A stretch of DNA of 64,000 nt. It comes from Ectocarpus siliculosus. Lineage: Eukaryota; Sar; Phaeophyceae; Ectocarpales; Ectocarpaceae. Position 1 is the first letter of the stretch. Each line of letters opens with the position of its first letter. The DNA is taken from the NCBI GenBank assembly GCA_000310025.1, contig FN649758.1:2594350-2658349 (forward strand), given 5' to 3'. A program made the translations under genes and the position numbers. Positions 1 to 15,300 of this stretch are shown here, in pieces. The notes beneath the pieces were generated by a model. The model worked only from the letters and a program-made list of their open reading frames with translations. It was not told the origin of the DNA and did not search any database.

Positions 1-3000
1 TGTCGTCTTTGGATTCATGCGACGCAACAGCTCCTCTTGATTGTTAAAACCGATGTCTCCGCATGTTCCTTGGTTGCCATTGTACGTCTGTTTGATATGA
101 TTTATTCGATGTCGCAGCTACTATGCCAATGCAAATGTCGAGCAGCTGAAGACCCTGCTTTTCAACTACGACGACCAGACGACACGGTTTAAGCGTATCA
201 AGACTTGGCAGGATGTTGGCCTTATCCGCGTCGGAAGTGCGAAGCTCGAAGCGATGCTTCGTCCTAGCCCCGAAAGGTATTTCCTGCTCATCGTCGTTGC
301 CCTGTTGGCGATGTCACGAAGTGCGCTGTTTTGGTGATATCACGGCATTGTGTTGTCCTGGTAGCTCTCGTCCGATGAGGAGTATGTTCAAAGTGTCACC
401 TTCACTTGAAGCTGCTCCGGGAGACAAGTGATGGCTCGATGATACTTGCACCCACTCAGGTGCCTGGACATTGTGCATCGAGTTGTACCGCAGCTGTACA
501 AAAACAACCACGAACTCCTTCTGAATGAGCTGAGCCAATCGCTGGATGCCATGAGCAAGAAATCCAGGAGCGTGGAAGATTTCGCCAATCTCATTTTACA
601 ATACAGGTGAGCAAAGTATGAGCATGTGATACTGGCCTCTTCAATTGGTGGAAGAGTAACGCTCACCCTCTTTGGCGATAGCAGTTGGACCCGCCGAAAG
701 GGAGAGAATTGCTCGATATGATCATCCACTTGAGCATATCCAGTGAGAGTCCTGGTTTCGCGGTTGTATGTTTAGACTGGGTGCCCTTGCAGTGGATACA
801 TTGTCGCGTGACACCCCCTCATCCCGGTTTGGCGGTGGTAAAATCTCTGAACCAGGTCGTGCCTACAACAGTGTCGTCTTGGCTGTCATGAGTCGTTGCG
901 TTTTTGTTTCGTTTGGAAGGCCCTCCTCACCCCCCGAGAAAGCGCAGGAGGGGGGTTGGCCTGGCTGGTGAGAGTATCCGACAACGAATACTCCTGCCTT
1001 CGTACAGTAGGGGTAGGAAGATAACCTCTATTCTAGGGAGTTTGTCGTTGTTGGTGGCGATGATATTGTTGTGTACTCCTCCACCGGTAGTGTACTGTTT
1101 TATTTTTAATGACTGAACTTGCGAGTTTGAGCGATGAGCCTAGCTTTCGACGTCTACGCTGTTTTGCACATGTGGTTGTCCTTGACTCACTTAGTTGAGG
1201 AACTTGTCGATCGTAAGCGGTGGTCTTTTTCTCGAACATTTGTACCATGAGCAAATGAGAACGGGTTTCGTTTGTACGAGGATTGGCATCGGTGAACGAT
1301 GTTCATTCACTGAACGCAGTACCAGAAAAACAACCCTAGGACCTCGCACGCCCGAAATCTCGTTGGCATCTATTTTACCGCCCCCGTCTTGTTGATCTTT
1401 GTGATTCTGGAATATGACATATCTTAATCATGATCGTGAGTTCCGCAGTAAGACGCAAACGGCATTTGCGCACTGCTGAGCAGTGTCTAAAGGAGCCCGG
1501 CGGGCAGAAAAACACGTTTGTTTTTGATATTCGTGCAGGGATGCGCTGTACTCCTGTGCTCCTATGCTTTAGATCTAGCGTACGTTTTTGTCTGCGCTCT
1601 TGTTGCCGCTGCAATAAGAAACACTCCTGGCCTATCAAAACGTTCTCTGCAAAACTGCCCTCTGCCACAAGCATGGGCCTTTTACCCTGGCAAAGTATTT
1701 AGTAAGGGCATGTTAAACAAAAGCGCTTTTTTCAAAAGTTTTGGAATGTTTCCAAAGTAGAGAACTTTGCGAAGCGAGTTCGGAGGCCAAAAAAACCGTA
1801 GACTTTCCAATGATTTGGAAGCTACTGGTCACTTCCAATTTTTGGAAGTAGAAATTACGGGAAAATCAACCACGTTTAAAACTCCCCGAACCGCCGTTGA
1901 GAGACCTCCAGTGGCCGCTACACCTACAGGATGCTCTGAAAACCGGTCGTTTTCTAGTGTTGAAAATTTGAACCTCTTAACCGGGACTACACTGTAAACG
2001 GAGTTGAATTGCTCTTGCACGCTTGTAGTGCGAGTACTGCGCCCGCCAAATATTTGCGAAGATCTTTTTAGCACTTGCGCGGCTCCGAGATGCCAACACA
2101 TCCACTTTTTTTTCTATTGAGGGCTGCGCCGTTGCTCCTACTTACCAAAGTGAGCTGAGGAAGTCCACCGTGTTGCGCTTGTGCGTAACATTTTGTTTGA
2201 AGACACGTGTCGTACCTCGCCAACAAGTACTGACAAAGCTTTTCGTTCATACCAGGGGCGCGAAAGAACGAGCCGGAGAAATGCAAGAGAGATATACATT
2301 TCTTGCGTCCTTGTACGAGGTTATGGAAGGGAACGGCGTCACCATCACTGACGATACTCGAACAGCAGCGAACATGATCGTCAAGGTAACGGTCAATGCC
2401 GCCCGGAAACATGATTTGCTAAAGTCACGATGAAAACGCTAAACCCAGAAACTATTTCTGCTGGAAGCACGTCATTCTTGCTGGTCAAAAGTAGAGTACA
2501 AAGTGCGACCAAGTTTGTTTTACAGCGTTGAACCGGCGACGATTCGCTGCTCAAAGATATCGATGTGTGAATTTTCCCGCCTCAGAGGTCCACGTGATGT
2601 CCTACATGTCGTTGCTCTCCGGCAGCTACGAAAACAGCTCCATGCAAAAATCGAGATGGTGGAAAGCCTTTATGACCAAGAACACCAGAAGTTCAGCTCG
2701 GAGCTAGCCAAGCAAGCAGCAAGTCTGACTCCAAGAATACAGGTTTGCTGTGTGTGGGTAGATCATCTAGCACTGGATGACGATGCATCCCGGCCCAGGC
2801 AGCGAAACGGCGGCAGGCATGCAACACGCTGGGGAAGCCCGACTTGCCCACGCAAGGTCGTGTCAAGCACTACGAAACGTGCTGAGTTTTGTGCACGACG
2901 CATGCTTCGCGCATCTGACAAGGTTCTGTGCGTGTTTTCAGGCCCTGAGGATGGATCTTGGGCATGGCATGATACAGAATCCAGCAGCAGAGGTGACAGA

Positions 3001-3284
3001 AGTTGTCGAGTACCTCGTCACGTGCGAAAAGACTCTGGCAAGCCTCTACACACTGGCAGATTGCCTCATCAGTTGGCAGGCAAGTACCATACGATGGCAT
3101 CGATTTTTTGCCAAGCCCGGAGGGTAACGCTTAGTTTTAGACAGTCTTTCCTCAAGTCGGCGTACGTCGCTCCCGAAAATAATCGAGTGTGGGCACACCA
3201 TATCCCGTTATTTTGAGACCTACCCTGCACTGCTGAATGCTGAAATATACCACTCCAACCGGTTTCGTGCACGAAGTCGGTGAC

Positions 3285-3320
<36 letters not shown>

Positions 3321-6300
3321 TCGTTGACCGGCGCTACCAAACAGACCATTTTGCAGACCGGGTCCTTCGATCGGGACGAGCTGGAAGAAATCGAGTCGGA
3401 AATGAGTCAAAAGACACGTCTGTGGCGGGGCATCCAAACCTTTGAAGAGTGTCTAGAGAGTTGGGGAAACACTTCCTTCGAAGCTCTTGATATCGAGGCA
3501 ATGGAAACAGAAATTGTCAGGTATGCAGCACGCGATGAACGCACCCGTTCCAGGAGAGTTCAAAGCACCTTTGTGTTCGGCTTTGATTGACATGGATCGC
3601 ACACAACATCGCCTGAAGTATTTTGGCTCCGTGCGAGTGCACTAGGGCCTCATTCTCATATGCGATACGCTCTGCCGCCATCCGTTGAAGTCGAGGTGCA
3701 GGTATTCATGTGCACGACCACACAACAGGATATCAAGTCGAGCTCGAACACGATGATGATGTGGTATTAAAGGTCATATCTCCGCCGCCCCTCCTCTGCT
3801 CTATATTATCTATCGGCATCTACAGATTCTGGCGGATAGTGCAGCTCTCCGAAAAGCAGCTCCCTACTAACCCTGCTGTTGGACGACTCAAGCATATGGT
3901 CGACGAGGTAAAGCTCACGGTTCCAGTGGTGGCTGACCTCCGCAGCGGAACATTGATGGACAGACACTGGGAGGAACTCGATGGCGTTTTGGGCATGGAT
4001 ATCCGAGGGCAAGGATCAGTGACCTTTGAACAAATGATGAAGGTGACGTCTTGATTATAACGAAGTACACCCACCCATGGTTGTGATAGGTTGTCAGAAA
4101 GAATGGCCCTGCGTGTCTCCTGCAGGAAGCTATGTTAAATGCTGTTTCACTATTAGGTTTTCCTCGCGTCTTTTCGGATGAATCCCTGAGCTCTTCAAGG
4201 GCATAGTGCACGCAGAACACCTCACAAGTTGAAATTTTCGCACTCTGTTACGAACGCGGGTAAACTTACTACTTGTTCATGCCCTCCGCTTAATTTCCTC
4301 CAAAGGCTAACCTCAAGAACGTGTCAGACCAAGTCAATTCCGTTGTCACCAACGCCGAGCAAGAGTCCTTCCTCTCCCAACTGCTGCAAAAGGTGACTCG
4401 CACACAGGGTTTTTGACCAATTCGCTTTGCATGCAAGTGGTTCAGTAATACATTCACAGCTTTCAGTATTTCGTTGAGGAGTGCTCTTGATATTTTGTGC
4501 CACGGATGCTGTCAAACAAGTGTGCCATTTCGTGTTTTGGCGGCACACCAAAACCATGGCACCCGTTTGCACATTAAAAGCAACCAGCCTAGCCATGTTC
4601 CAGTCAATCCTTAACAAGCTGACCCCCAGAGAGGGCCCACCATCTCGCACCATGTCTGCATGGATTTGGCAAATTCCAATGGTCCTGTACCAGGTTCAAT
4701 GCGCCTGGGCTGATGCGACGTTCGAATTGAAGGCGCACAAGGAGAAAAAAGATGTGTTGATTCTGAGCGACACGGACGACCTCACAGCTCGTGTAGACGA
4801 CTGTGTCGTTACCATGGGCAATATCCTAGCATCGCCTCACGTCGGCCCGATCCGCTCTGAAGCGGAAGAGTTCGGGGGCAAGCTAAACCTGCTGCAGGTA
4901 CGGAACGGAGACTTGAGGATGAAAGGGGCATAGTTGATGGTCTGTAGCAGTCACCTATCCGAACCAGATATTGGTTTGCGGGTCTGAAGTAACCTCTCCC
5001 CACATGACGATCTCGGAGCAGGCTACGCTGGAAGAGTGGTTGGTTCTCCAGCGCATGTGGGGGTACATCTCGTCAATTTTTGCCGCACCTGATATACAGA
5101 AACAGCTTCTTGGGGAGGCCAGAGCTTTCAGGTGGGAAATTTCTTTAAGAGTTTGCTGACATATAGCGCTTGGTAGGTGTGTCAAAGCACCCGTGCGCCT
5201 CTTGGTGGTACGGCAGATCAATATGTATTTGCTTTGACGAGCAACAAAGGAATTTCCCTCTTCCCCGTTTACTGGTGGTGCGTGAATGAAACAGCAGCGT
5301 TCTTCTGCAAGATGTCTGATCACTTGATGTTAGTTGTGGAACGGATCATGCCTCCTGTCCCGGCCTGGTAGTCCTACTCTGTACCCAAACTGTTCCCAGT
5401 ACTATCTTCTCCCCCACGTCTGGCGGCGGTTGCCCCGGCAACCTCCTACTTGGTGGGTAGGCCAGATGCGACATCTCCCATTTGGCGAGGCCTGAAGAGG
5501 CAGGTAGATCCGCGTTATTTTGCCTGTGATCATCTTCGCTGCTATGCTATAACCGGTGGCACCTGTTGTCGACGGCACAGGGCGGTCGATACGTTTTTCA
5601 AGGACACTATGAAGAAGATCGCGGAGCATCCCCACTGTCTCACAGCCGGGATTGCACCGGGTTTATTAGACAAGTTCAAGAGAAACAACGAGATTCTGGA
5701 AGGAATCGCAAAAGGCTTGGACGCGTTTCTCGAGGTCAGTTTTTACTTGTATTACACGTCCACGTCGTGGAAGGCCAAATGGGTAGTTCATCATGACCGC
5801 GCGACTTCATCGACAAACTTGTCCGACAGAGCGTATCGAGACTGCAGGAAGTAGGGCTAGGACACTCCGCACTTCGCCTGCACTTCTCTCATAACAGGCC
5901 GCCATATAATCATTACAATGAAAGGCAGTGTTGTAGATATGTTGCACTCGAGTGGCTGATGTTGACATCGTCCACGTTGTTCAACGATGTTGTTCAATCT
6001 CTGATGCTGTGCCCAGGTGAAACGGCAGGCGTTTCCTCGTTTCTACTTCCTTGCGGATGACGAGCTACTGGAGCTACTAAGTCGCTGTCGCGATACGAAC
6101 GCTGTCCAGCCACACTTGCGAAAATGCTTTGATGCGGTCCATTCTCTCGACTTTGGGGACGGACCTGGCTCTAACACCATCAATGCTATGGTGAATACAT
6201 GCAAAAAGGTTGCAATCAAGTTCAGCGTCACGTTAGTTCCTTGCTCTACTCCTAAAAGATCGCAACGCGACGTACAACGTCTACTAGTACAGTCAACGAG

Positions 6301-9300
6301 ATCCTCACATATTCCAACGCCTAAGGACAGGAGGAGCATCTCGTTGTTTAGAGATCTGAACGCCATGGGCGATAAATAACTGTAGGGTACATGCGTGGAG
6401 CCCCGAGCCACCACTACTTATGCTCACGATCATTGAAAGGCAAGAACGCTCTTGCCGGATTTGTCCAACCCGTGTTATTACGACATGGGAATTCCAAATC
6501 TGAGAGCTGCACCTTACCACAACATGGCAATCATACTTAGATCAGTTCCCCCGTTCTTAGGTAAGTCGGGAAGGGGAAAGCCTGGCCTTGGGACCAAACC
6601 TCAAGGCCCGGGGCGCGCTGGAGGACTGGCTCACGGCGATGGAGGAAAACATGCGCAAGGTTCTTCATCGCTTCATCAAGGTTGCCTTGACCGAACTCGA
6701 GGGCATCAACTTCGATGGAGGCAAGAAGGCTCGTGGGCTAATGTATTGCGCCTTATTTTCCTATCGAGCCTGTGCGGTGGTTTGAAATGTGAGCCAATGG
6801 AAGAATATGCATCGGCTCTCGGGAATGCACGTTTCGTTTTCAGCCGTGGAGCTTTACCAGTAATGTATGGAACATGTACCACCGTGCGGTTCACATACTT
6901 CTTTGTGCCGTCATGGACACAGGTATTGGCCGTGTCCGCAACAAGAGGCCTTCTCGGAATGTGCAAAACAATGCCGATGCGAGAGTGGCGTGGGCTCTGG
7001 AAGGGCAACCTGCTCAGGTGGTAGCGACGGTTTTTCAAATATGTTGGGCGAGGTAAGCCGCGGGGGGCAGAGTGATGCCCCGATCTTAACACGCTTCGAC
7101 TTTGCTTCCTCGTGTTTTCCTTGTGGTTAGGCATGCCATCATCAACCTGACCGCACTCGCTGCATGAAGGTTCAATCCGGCATAGCGTTTTCCGAGGTGT
7201 GCACTCATCCCGTCTCGTTCATGTCATTTCTAGGGCCACGGAGAACGCGATGTGCAGGGAGCTGCAAGGGGAGTCTCAAGTGATGGGAGCATGGCTTGAA
7301 ACAAGCATCACCGGTCTTCATGCGCTCGTTGCACGGATTCAGGCATGCCAAGCAGTGTCACAATACGCCTAGAACAGCCTACACGTTGTTTTTCACCTTA
7401 CAAGGGGTGCGCGCATTTTTCCCAACGTCTCTACCTATCCGACACCCTTGCACCCCCCCCCCCACCACCACCGTTCTCTTGCGACAATTGTAGACTCCTA
7501 CCTAAGTGTAGACCTGCTGAAGGTTCCCTGTGTGATGCTTGCGTTCGGTACACTTCCTCAGGAAGAAATGACCCCACTTCAACGAACTCTGGCTGTGGCC
7601 TTGGTGACCGCTGAAGTGCACAATCGGGACGTGGTGGAGGTATTGGTAAACAAGGACGTGAGCGATCCCCAGAACTTTCTGTGGCAGGCACAGCTCCGGT
7701 GCGTCCGCGTAACTCTAGATTTTCACCTAGCATGTTTAATGAGTGCGATTTGGACTATGTGTTACTACATTTTTATTTGATTTTCCCAGTTAGATCCCCG
7801 ACGAAGACTATTGTTGACGACAGTGTGTGTGTTGTCCCATTTGTTCTGGACGCCACGTTTTGAACGCACCAGCAGGGGTCACACAGGGGCAAGGCCACAA
7901 AACCAATTTTCGCCTTTCCACCGTCCTTGTGTGGAATTTTTGCTGTAATTTTATCGAGCGAAGGAATCGGCCGTGGCTATAGCCGTTCCTTTCCCTCGTC
8001 TAAAGTGAAGACGACTTATTGTGTGTACACGAATCGATGGTTACCAACGCGAATTTGGGGACAACGTGAGAAAACAATCCCGGTTCGAGTGAAGACACTC
8101 TGTGCGCACATGTCAGAACCACTTGGGGTGTACCACGTGGCGGGGGCGTCTTGTTCTCAACGGCGTGGTTGTAGTAAAATCACTGACTGTTGTTCCATGT
8201 TGAAGGAAGGAAGTATCGGCAGGTCTTGCGCGCGACAATACTATGTAGCTCCCATGGTAGCGGTGTTCTGAACGCGCGGCAATTAATTCGTCCCTGCAGG
8301 TTCTATTGGGATGCTGACACCGTCAAAATTCGGCAAAGCACGGCCATAATGCGATATGGCTTTGAGTATCAGGGTGCCAGCACTCGGTTGGTCATTACGC
8401 CACTCACTGAACGGTGCTGGATGACGATAACGGGCGCGTTCGACTTGAAACTGGGCGCAAACCCTCTTGGTCCGGCGGGAACGGGCAAGACGGAGTCTAC
8501 AAAGGACTTGGCGAAGGGCCTTGGCACGCAGGTGACAAATTTCTGAGGTCGCTCTTGGTTTGAGACAGAAATCACAGAGGCTTTATTGGTTGCGCATTTC
8601 ATTGCATGCATAGCATACTAAGGTCCGGGAACCCAAGCGATGCGCGCGCACCTCAGATAGGTGAACTGAAACGGGACCAAGCAGTGATGCCAATAAGCAA
8701 CAATATTCTTCTGCGCGCTCACCAGCTTGCACCTCGCGTGTGTTCTTCCACGGTAGTGTATCGTGTTCAACTGTTCAGATCAGATCGACCACACAATGCC
8801 TGCAAGGCTGTTGGCCGGGCTGGCGCAAACCGGGGCATGGACTTGCTTGGACGAGTTCAACCGCATCAACATCGAAGTGCTTTCCGTCATCGCGGAGCAG
8901 GTACAATGTATCCTTTTCCCTGTGTATGTACATATGGCTCTTTCGGTATCGCGGGATTCGCTCATAAACCAAGGTCTCCCCGATTTGCTACTCAGCGATA
9001 CCCCACGATCTCGACGAGATTTCCTTTTGTCACACGGAAAGAGAAGAGCACCAGTACATTCTGGGTTGTAAAACTTCGGCCTTTTGTGCGTTTTCGTGCA
9101 GTTGATGGTGTTGCGGAACGCCCGCTTGGCGGGGGCAACAAAGGTCATGTTCGAAGGGCGTGCACTTCCTCTGAAGGACCATCATGTGGTGGTCACGATG
9201 AATCCAGGATACTCCGGTCGAACAGAGCTTCCCAACAATCTCCAGGTTTGAACATTATACAATTCGACGTCCAAGAAAAAGAAGTAGATATTGTTCGCTG

Positions 9301-12300
9301 AGAGACTTTACGTTGTTCCCGCGCGCGAAGGCTCAGAAGTGTTTGTGCAGGTGGTGGTGGTGGTGGTGGTGTCGGTGGTCAAAGTCGGTCCTAGCGGCAA
9401 TATATTCTTCTTTCCAGGAAATCTCTACTGCCTCGAACAATATGTTGAAGATCTAGCTTATTGTCTACACGGCGGGCTACACTCACGAACCTCTTTCTAT
9501 GTCGTGTCAACGTTTCACCAGACGTGCTTTCGTCCTGTAGCGATGATGGTCCCGGACTACTCGCTCATCTCCGAGATTATCCTCTACAGCGAAGGCTTTG
9601 CTCACGCGAAGGTACGATTGTTGGTGGGGTCCATCTTAGTCAAGGACCCCGCCTCTCACTATTGCTATTGTGTCGTCCAGCAGGGTCCGCGCATTGATTC
9701 TTTCGTTGAACAAGAGAGAACGTCAAATCCTGATGTGCTAGAACGTCCAGAACGTTATCGACTGAGAGCACCTTATTGCACTGTGCAATCGTGAACAAGA
9801 GATGCCACTTGTTCTTTCTTTGCGGTTGTCATGCAGGAGTTGAGCGCAAAGGTTTCCACGCTGGCGCACCTATGCTCAGAGCAGCTGAGCCAGCAGCCTC
9901 ACTACGACTTTGGCATGCGCGCAGTGAAATCAATCCTTGTGTTTGCCGGTCAAGCCAAGCGACAACAGACGCATGGCGCAATGCAACCTGAAGAGGATGT
10001 GCTCATACAGGCAAGATATTGTAACTAGCAGAGTGTGAAGGATCGTCATAGCTCGTCGATGTCGGTCGTTTGGGAAACGAGATTGCCTTTGCACATTGGA
10101 ATGATCCTCATGTTTGTGATGCCCGTGCAAAAAAATATCGCTTACCCATGACTGCGAGAAGTTTCTCACGACTTGTATGCATACGTCTTAAATGTTAGTA
10201 CGATCTGCCACCCGTGCAGGCGCTTTGTAGCAGCAACTTGCCGAAGCTGCTGGAACGCGATACTCCTCTTTTCATCGCGATACTAGGAGACTTGTTTCCC
10301 CGCAAGGCACTGCCTCTTCCCTCGCACGACATTCTCCACCGAGGAGTTGCTGCAGCGGCCAAGGAAATGGGTCTACAACCATTGGAGGAACAGATGACAA
10401 AAATTGATCAACTTCATGAGACGATGGAGGTACTATCTGGTTTGAGGTTTGAGAATCAAGGTTGCCGTGTCTTTCAGACTTCGTCTCTTTGATGCGACAT
10501 CGATTTGCGGAAGCATTGCACAAGCACCAACGGGTCAGGAACTCCCTTGCCGCGTTATGCTTCAATCAATTACTGGACTACACAACCAAGTAGAATGCCC
10601 TTTGTTTTGAACTGTGCAAGGTTCGCTTCGGAGTGGCTCTTGTGGGGCATGCGGGCGCTGGTAAAAGTGCACTACTTCGACTACTAGCGGAAGGATCCAC
10701 TTGGCTCAGGGGCGAGGAACTGCAACAGGCGAGCCTTTTGTCTCCGGCGCATTTACGTCGTTGCCCCATCCCAAGTTCTTGAGATGTCTATCGAGGTCTT
10801 GCAACGGACAGTGCCCTACTGGTTGTTGTGTTGTGCAGCGCGCGTGGTTAATAACTATCACAGGCAATAGCAGCAGACCGACTGGCTATTTGCTAACGTC
10901 CTTGACTATCGACCGAGCAGATTTCAAACGGCAACCAAGGGCTCGAAAAAGGAGTCACTGAGGCCCATGCTACAAGCGGTACCAATATTGCGGTGGCCAA
11001 CAATACGACCTGGCTCCCGCCAGCTCGAGACAACATGAAGGACGAGGAAAGTTCCGAGGGGCAAAGCGAGCAAGACCTGGAGGACAAGATTCCAACAGCA
11101 TGGCCACAGGTGGATCGACAGCATGAAAAATCCAACCATATTGAGCACGTTGCGCTCGTGTACCAGTCAGGGTACATCGAAAATTCTGAAACAAGGATCC
11201 AAGGTCGCAATAGCGGCACATTTTGGCACTTGGCGAGCTCATGCCTAACAACCAGTAGTCAGTGCATCCTTTCCTGCGCGCGCTGTCTCTCCGCTGGTTT
11301 TGCAGATTAAGATAGGTGTGGTGAATCCCAAGGCTATCAGCATCGGTGAGCTTTACGGGCAGTTCAACCCGTTTACAATGGAATGGAGGGATGGAGTGGG
11401 ATCTAGCCTCATGCGCCGTGCTGCAACTTTGGGCTCAAAGGTATCGTGTTGGTTGTATTGGCTAAACAGCAGAGTAATGCCCGTATGCCATCATCATGTG
11501 AAGACACAACCCGAGTATTTCCTTTTTCGCCAGCGGCAAGGTCTGTTTAGTCTCGATGGATTCTCTGTGCCCTCGCAGTCAGAATTCACTGATTTGGCTT
11601 GCCCCAGCAGAACGACAAGAATAATACGTTGATATTCGTTACCTTTTCGTCTTCGCGTCAATGTTAGATGAGTGCGGAATACTGGATCGTGTTCGATGGC
11701 CCCATCGACGTTGTGTGGATCGAGGCCATGAACACCGCGTTAGATGACAACCGTACGTTGTGTCTAGCGTCCGGTGAACGTGTGAAACTCAACGTCGACA
11801 GCATGCGTCTCCTTTTTGAAGTCGAGGACTTGGTTCAAGCTTCTCCTGCGACCGTCAGGTGAATCCGGTTCAGTACCAAACACTTGCAACCGTGACCACA
11901 AGTGCTCACGATGTGACATTTGGTTGGTTCACAACGTCGCAATGCATGCATATCACATGAATGCTACTGGCCATGGCTTTCGAACGACTTCACACATGGT
12001 GTATGTCCACCGCCATGTTAAACTGTTATTATCTCCTTAATTGTGCCATTTGCATTGTCCAGTCGACTAGGCGTGGTGTATGTCCCGCGAAGATGTGTTC
12101 CCCCCTGTGCGGCGTTCCGGACATGGTTGGATGGTCCCGAGCTCGGCGAACTCCTCGATGGCATCGGTGTTTCCCGCGCCAACAACATTAGAGCTAGGCT
12201 TTCGGAGCTTGCACAAAAGCTCATGTGGCCGACACTAGCGTATATGGCAGGACGGGGCGATGCAGTGTTCCGAGAGGAGGTGGTCACACTACAGGTGGGC

Positions 12301-15300
12301 AAAGCACAAGATCGCATATGTTCAGGTCAAGCTTGTACGGCCAAAAGGCGTCTAGGGGTTTGCAGGCTTGTTGCTTGTCCCTTTGCCCACCCTGCCACAT
12401 GAATTCGATGGGATATATCGAAATTGGAATGCTCCATAGAGTATAGCCCTTTGTTCCGTCATTCACGATTCACGGCCAACAAATACCGGCAGAAACAAGT
12501 TGTGTCTATCCTGATGCCCATCGTCCAGGTTCAGCGAGTGCAGTCCTTGTGTGCTCTCTTCGAGGGCTTCATTGCTCGCCAACGAGAGCTACACGCTCGC
12601 GCTGCCGATTTCATGGCAAACCAAGCAGCGATGGACTCCCCCTCCTTCCCCCGGAAAGGTGCTACGGGTCCTGTCAGTGCGACAGAAGACTCTGGGGACG
12701 ACGCTCTCGAGGGCAATGTTGGTGGTGCTAAAGCAGCCGTTGGTGGATTCGCTCCTTCGCACGGCGAAATTGATCAGACGTTTCTTTTTGCAATGATATG
12801 GGGCCTCGGTGGGGGGCTGACTGGAGACCCGGCTCTTGCTTTTGACGTATACGTCAGAGATATAGTTCAGGTGCGTGCTTTTGTTTTCGGTGATCGAGGA
12901 AATCGCGGAGATACTGCTTGCATTGTCGTGCAACAGCGCCCAAGAAGTGTCTTTGACTACTGCCCGCCACCCTCTTCACTTAATAAGATTGATCTCATGG
13001 TCAGGGTTCTTTAGCTAACCTTCGCGTTCCTGCCTTTTGTCCTATTGTTTTGATCACGCCCGTTGATTGAAGACCTCTGGACTCTACAATACTCTCAGTC
13101 TACCTCGAACTGGCAGTGTATTCGAGTACTACGCGCACTTCTATCCACCAGGACAGGGTGGAGCTCGGCCGTACGAATGGCGCTCATGGACTGTGGACGT
13201 CCCTTCTTTCGAGTGAGGGTGTGGTGTTGCGTATTGTGGCCTTTAGATTTGGCCGGTGCAATTAACGCTTAACACCTTTATACAGACCGTACCAGTCTCG
13301 CCACGTCTCTTTGCGGGTGGTGAATCTCTGAATCTTTGTGTTCTCTGTGCGTTGTTTTCCCCGTCTCGCTACTCACCAGATACCAACCGAACGTACCTGT
13401 GTACGAAATGATGGTGCCCACGGCCAAGACCGAATGTTACTCATTCCTCTTGGAAACTAATCTGGAAGCCGGCCGCCCAACGTTTCTGGCGGGCGCAAGT
13501 GGTACTGGCAAGACCATGCTCGCAGCTCATGTGAGATTGTGTAAACTTCGCAACAACGCTGGAACAATCAGCAGATGGTGATCTAGTGTGTGGCATGGGT
13601 AACGGCCTTGCGTGAGACTCAAGCTGAAACATCGTTCCTCACCGCATTCCCTGTCCAACGACAACGTGAAGCTGTGTCCTTGACGGAGAACGTCAAAATG
13701 GTACGAAACGGCGTTGAACTACGAGACGTCACTGTGAACGATGCTTTTCCACACAAGAACGGTAGAGACACTAGGTATAACCGTCAATTTGCGCTTTGGA
13801 CACTCCAACGGCCTGCGTTACCCCGTTTTGTGCCGTAGTTGTTCCAGCGGCATTCGCACCTTCAACCCTCTCCAACCGCACCGGCGGTGGCGCAAGGGTC
13901 AACGAAGCTACCCTCTTCAATGGTAGCTCGGCACAGGCCCTCGGCCTTAGATGAAGACCCTACTTTGTGTCTCGAGTGGAGGTCACCGGAGCTTCTGCAC
14001 TTCAGCGTTCAGGTGTGACATACGTAGGAATCATTGCCGACCAACCCATTCGCGGTGGACGCTCAACTTTCAACCAAAGTGGTTGTACTATTCGCGGCAG
14101 TCACACTTGCGGAAGAAAGTTTATCATTGCACAAGAGGCCAAGATCAATGACAATCGTATTACTTACTGTGATCGTGCTATGCAGAATGTGCATCTGTTT
14201 GAAAGTTAAGTACCTGCATATTCAGGAGTTGACGGCTTTCGACGCACGTGGTGATGTTCTATCCCAATGTTCTGGACCTTCGAAGGTGCCTTAAGACACT
14301 CCTCACATGCTTTCATGTACTAGCGAGTTTCTTTTTTCCTCGCAAATGTTTGGGTGTTATATTTGATATCAAGCAAAAGTGTGATTGTGCACACCTTAAC
14401 CTGGCCGTTTGGATCTCCCCATCCCTGGCGTCTGTTCCGATCCACTTCTTAACTCCCATCATCGTGCTATGGTCGCGTAGCCCGTGGTGGTGAACATGAG
14501 TGCCAGGAGTACCTCCAAGGGGGTCCAGATGGCGCTCGAGTCAAAGATGGTGTCTGTGCACAAAGATCTACTGAGCGCGCCAGAAGGAAAAACAAACGTC
14601 ATTTTCGTGGATGATGTAAATCTACCTGCCCGGGATGCGTTTGATTCGCAACCACCTGTGGAACTTTTACGCCAGCTGGTCAGTATATAAGAGTTGGTAA
14701 TTTTGTTAGGTTTTGTACGACATGCCTTACCTGGAAATGACGAGACGACACGTTGGTGACAGGGACGTGGGGCTTTCTCGAGAATGTTCCCAACACTCAC
14801 AAGAAAGTATGCGCAGTCTTGAGACATGCGCATCGCTGCCTTGCAGTGGCAGGTGCTCCAAACGTCTACGGTCGTTGTGTGCATGTGTGTACTTTGCTCA
14901 GGTGTCCGAAGGTGGTTTCTACGACCGAGAAAGACTGTTCTGGCGGAAGGTTCGGGATACGGTTGTTACCGTTGCAGCTGCGCCGCCGGGTGGTGCTCGC
15001 AGTGCACCCCCGGCACGATTTTCTCGCTTATTCAGCGTGATGTGCCTCCCCACTCAGTGCACGGCGTCCAACACGGCCATATTCGGGTAAGAAATGCCGA
15101 TACATGAGTACGAGAAGGTCGGCATCTGAATAAGAACCTTGGTCAATCTACCGAGAGGGACGGTTGGTCGTTTTCCCACATGAAGGTTGGTCCGTTTTGT
15201 ATTACCCACAAGTTCACTGGGATTCTACTAAAGTCTTGAACGCCCATGTGCCACTTGTCGTACTTGTCACACTCTGTCGCGCCTATTATCCCCCTTAGGT

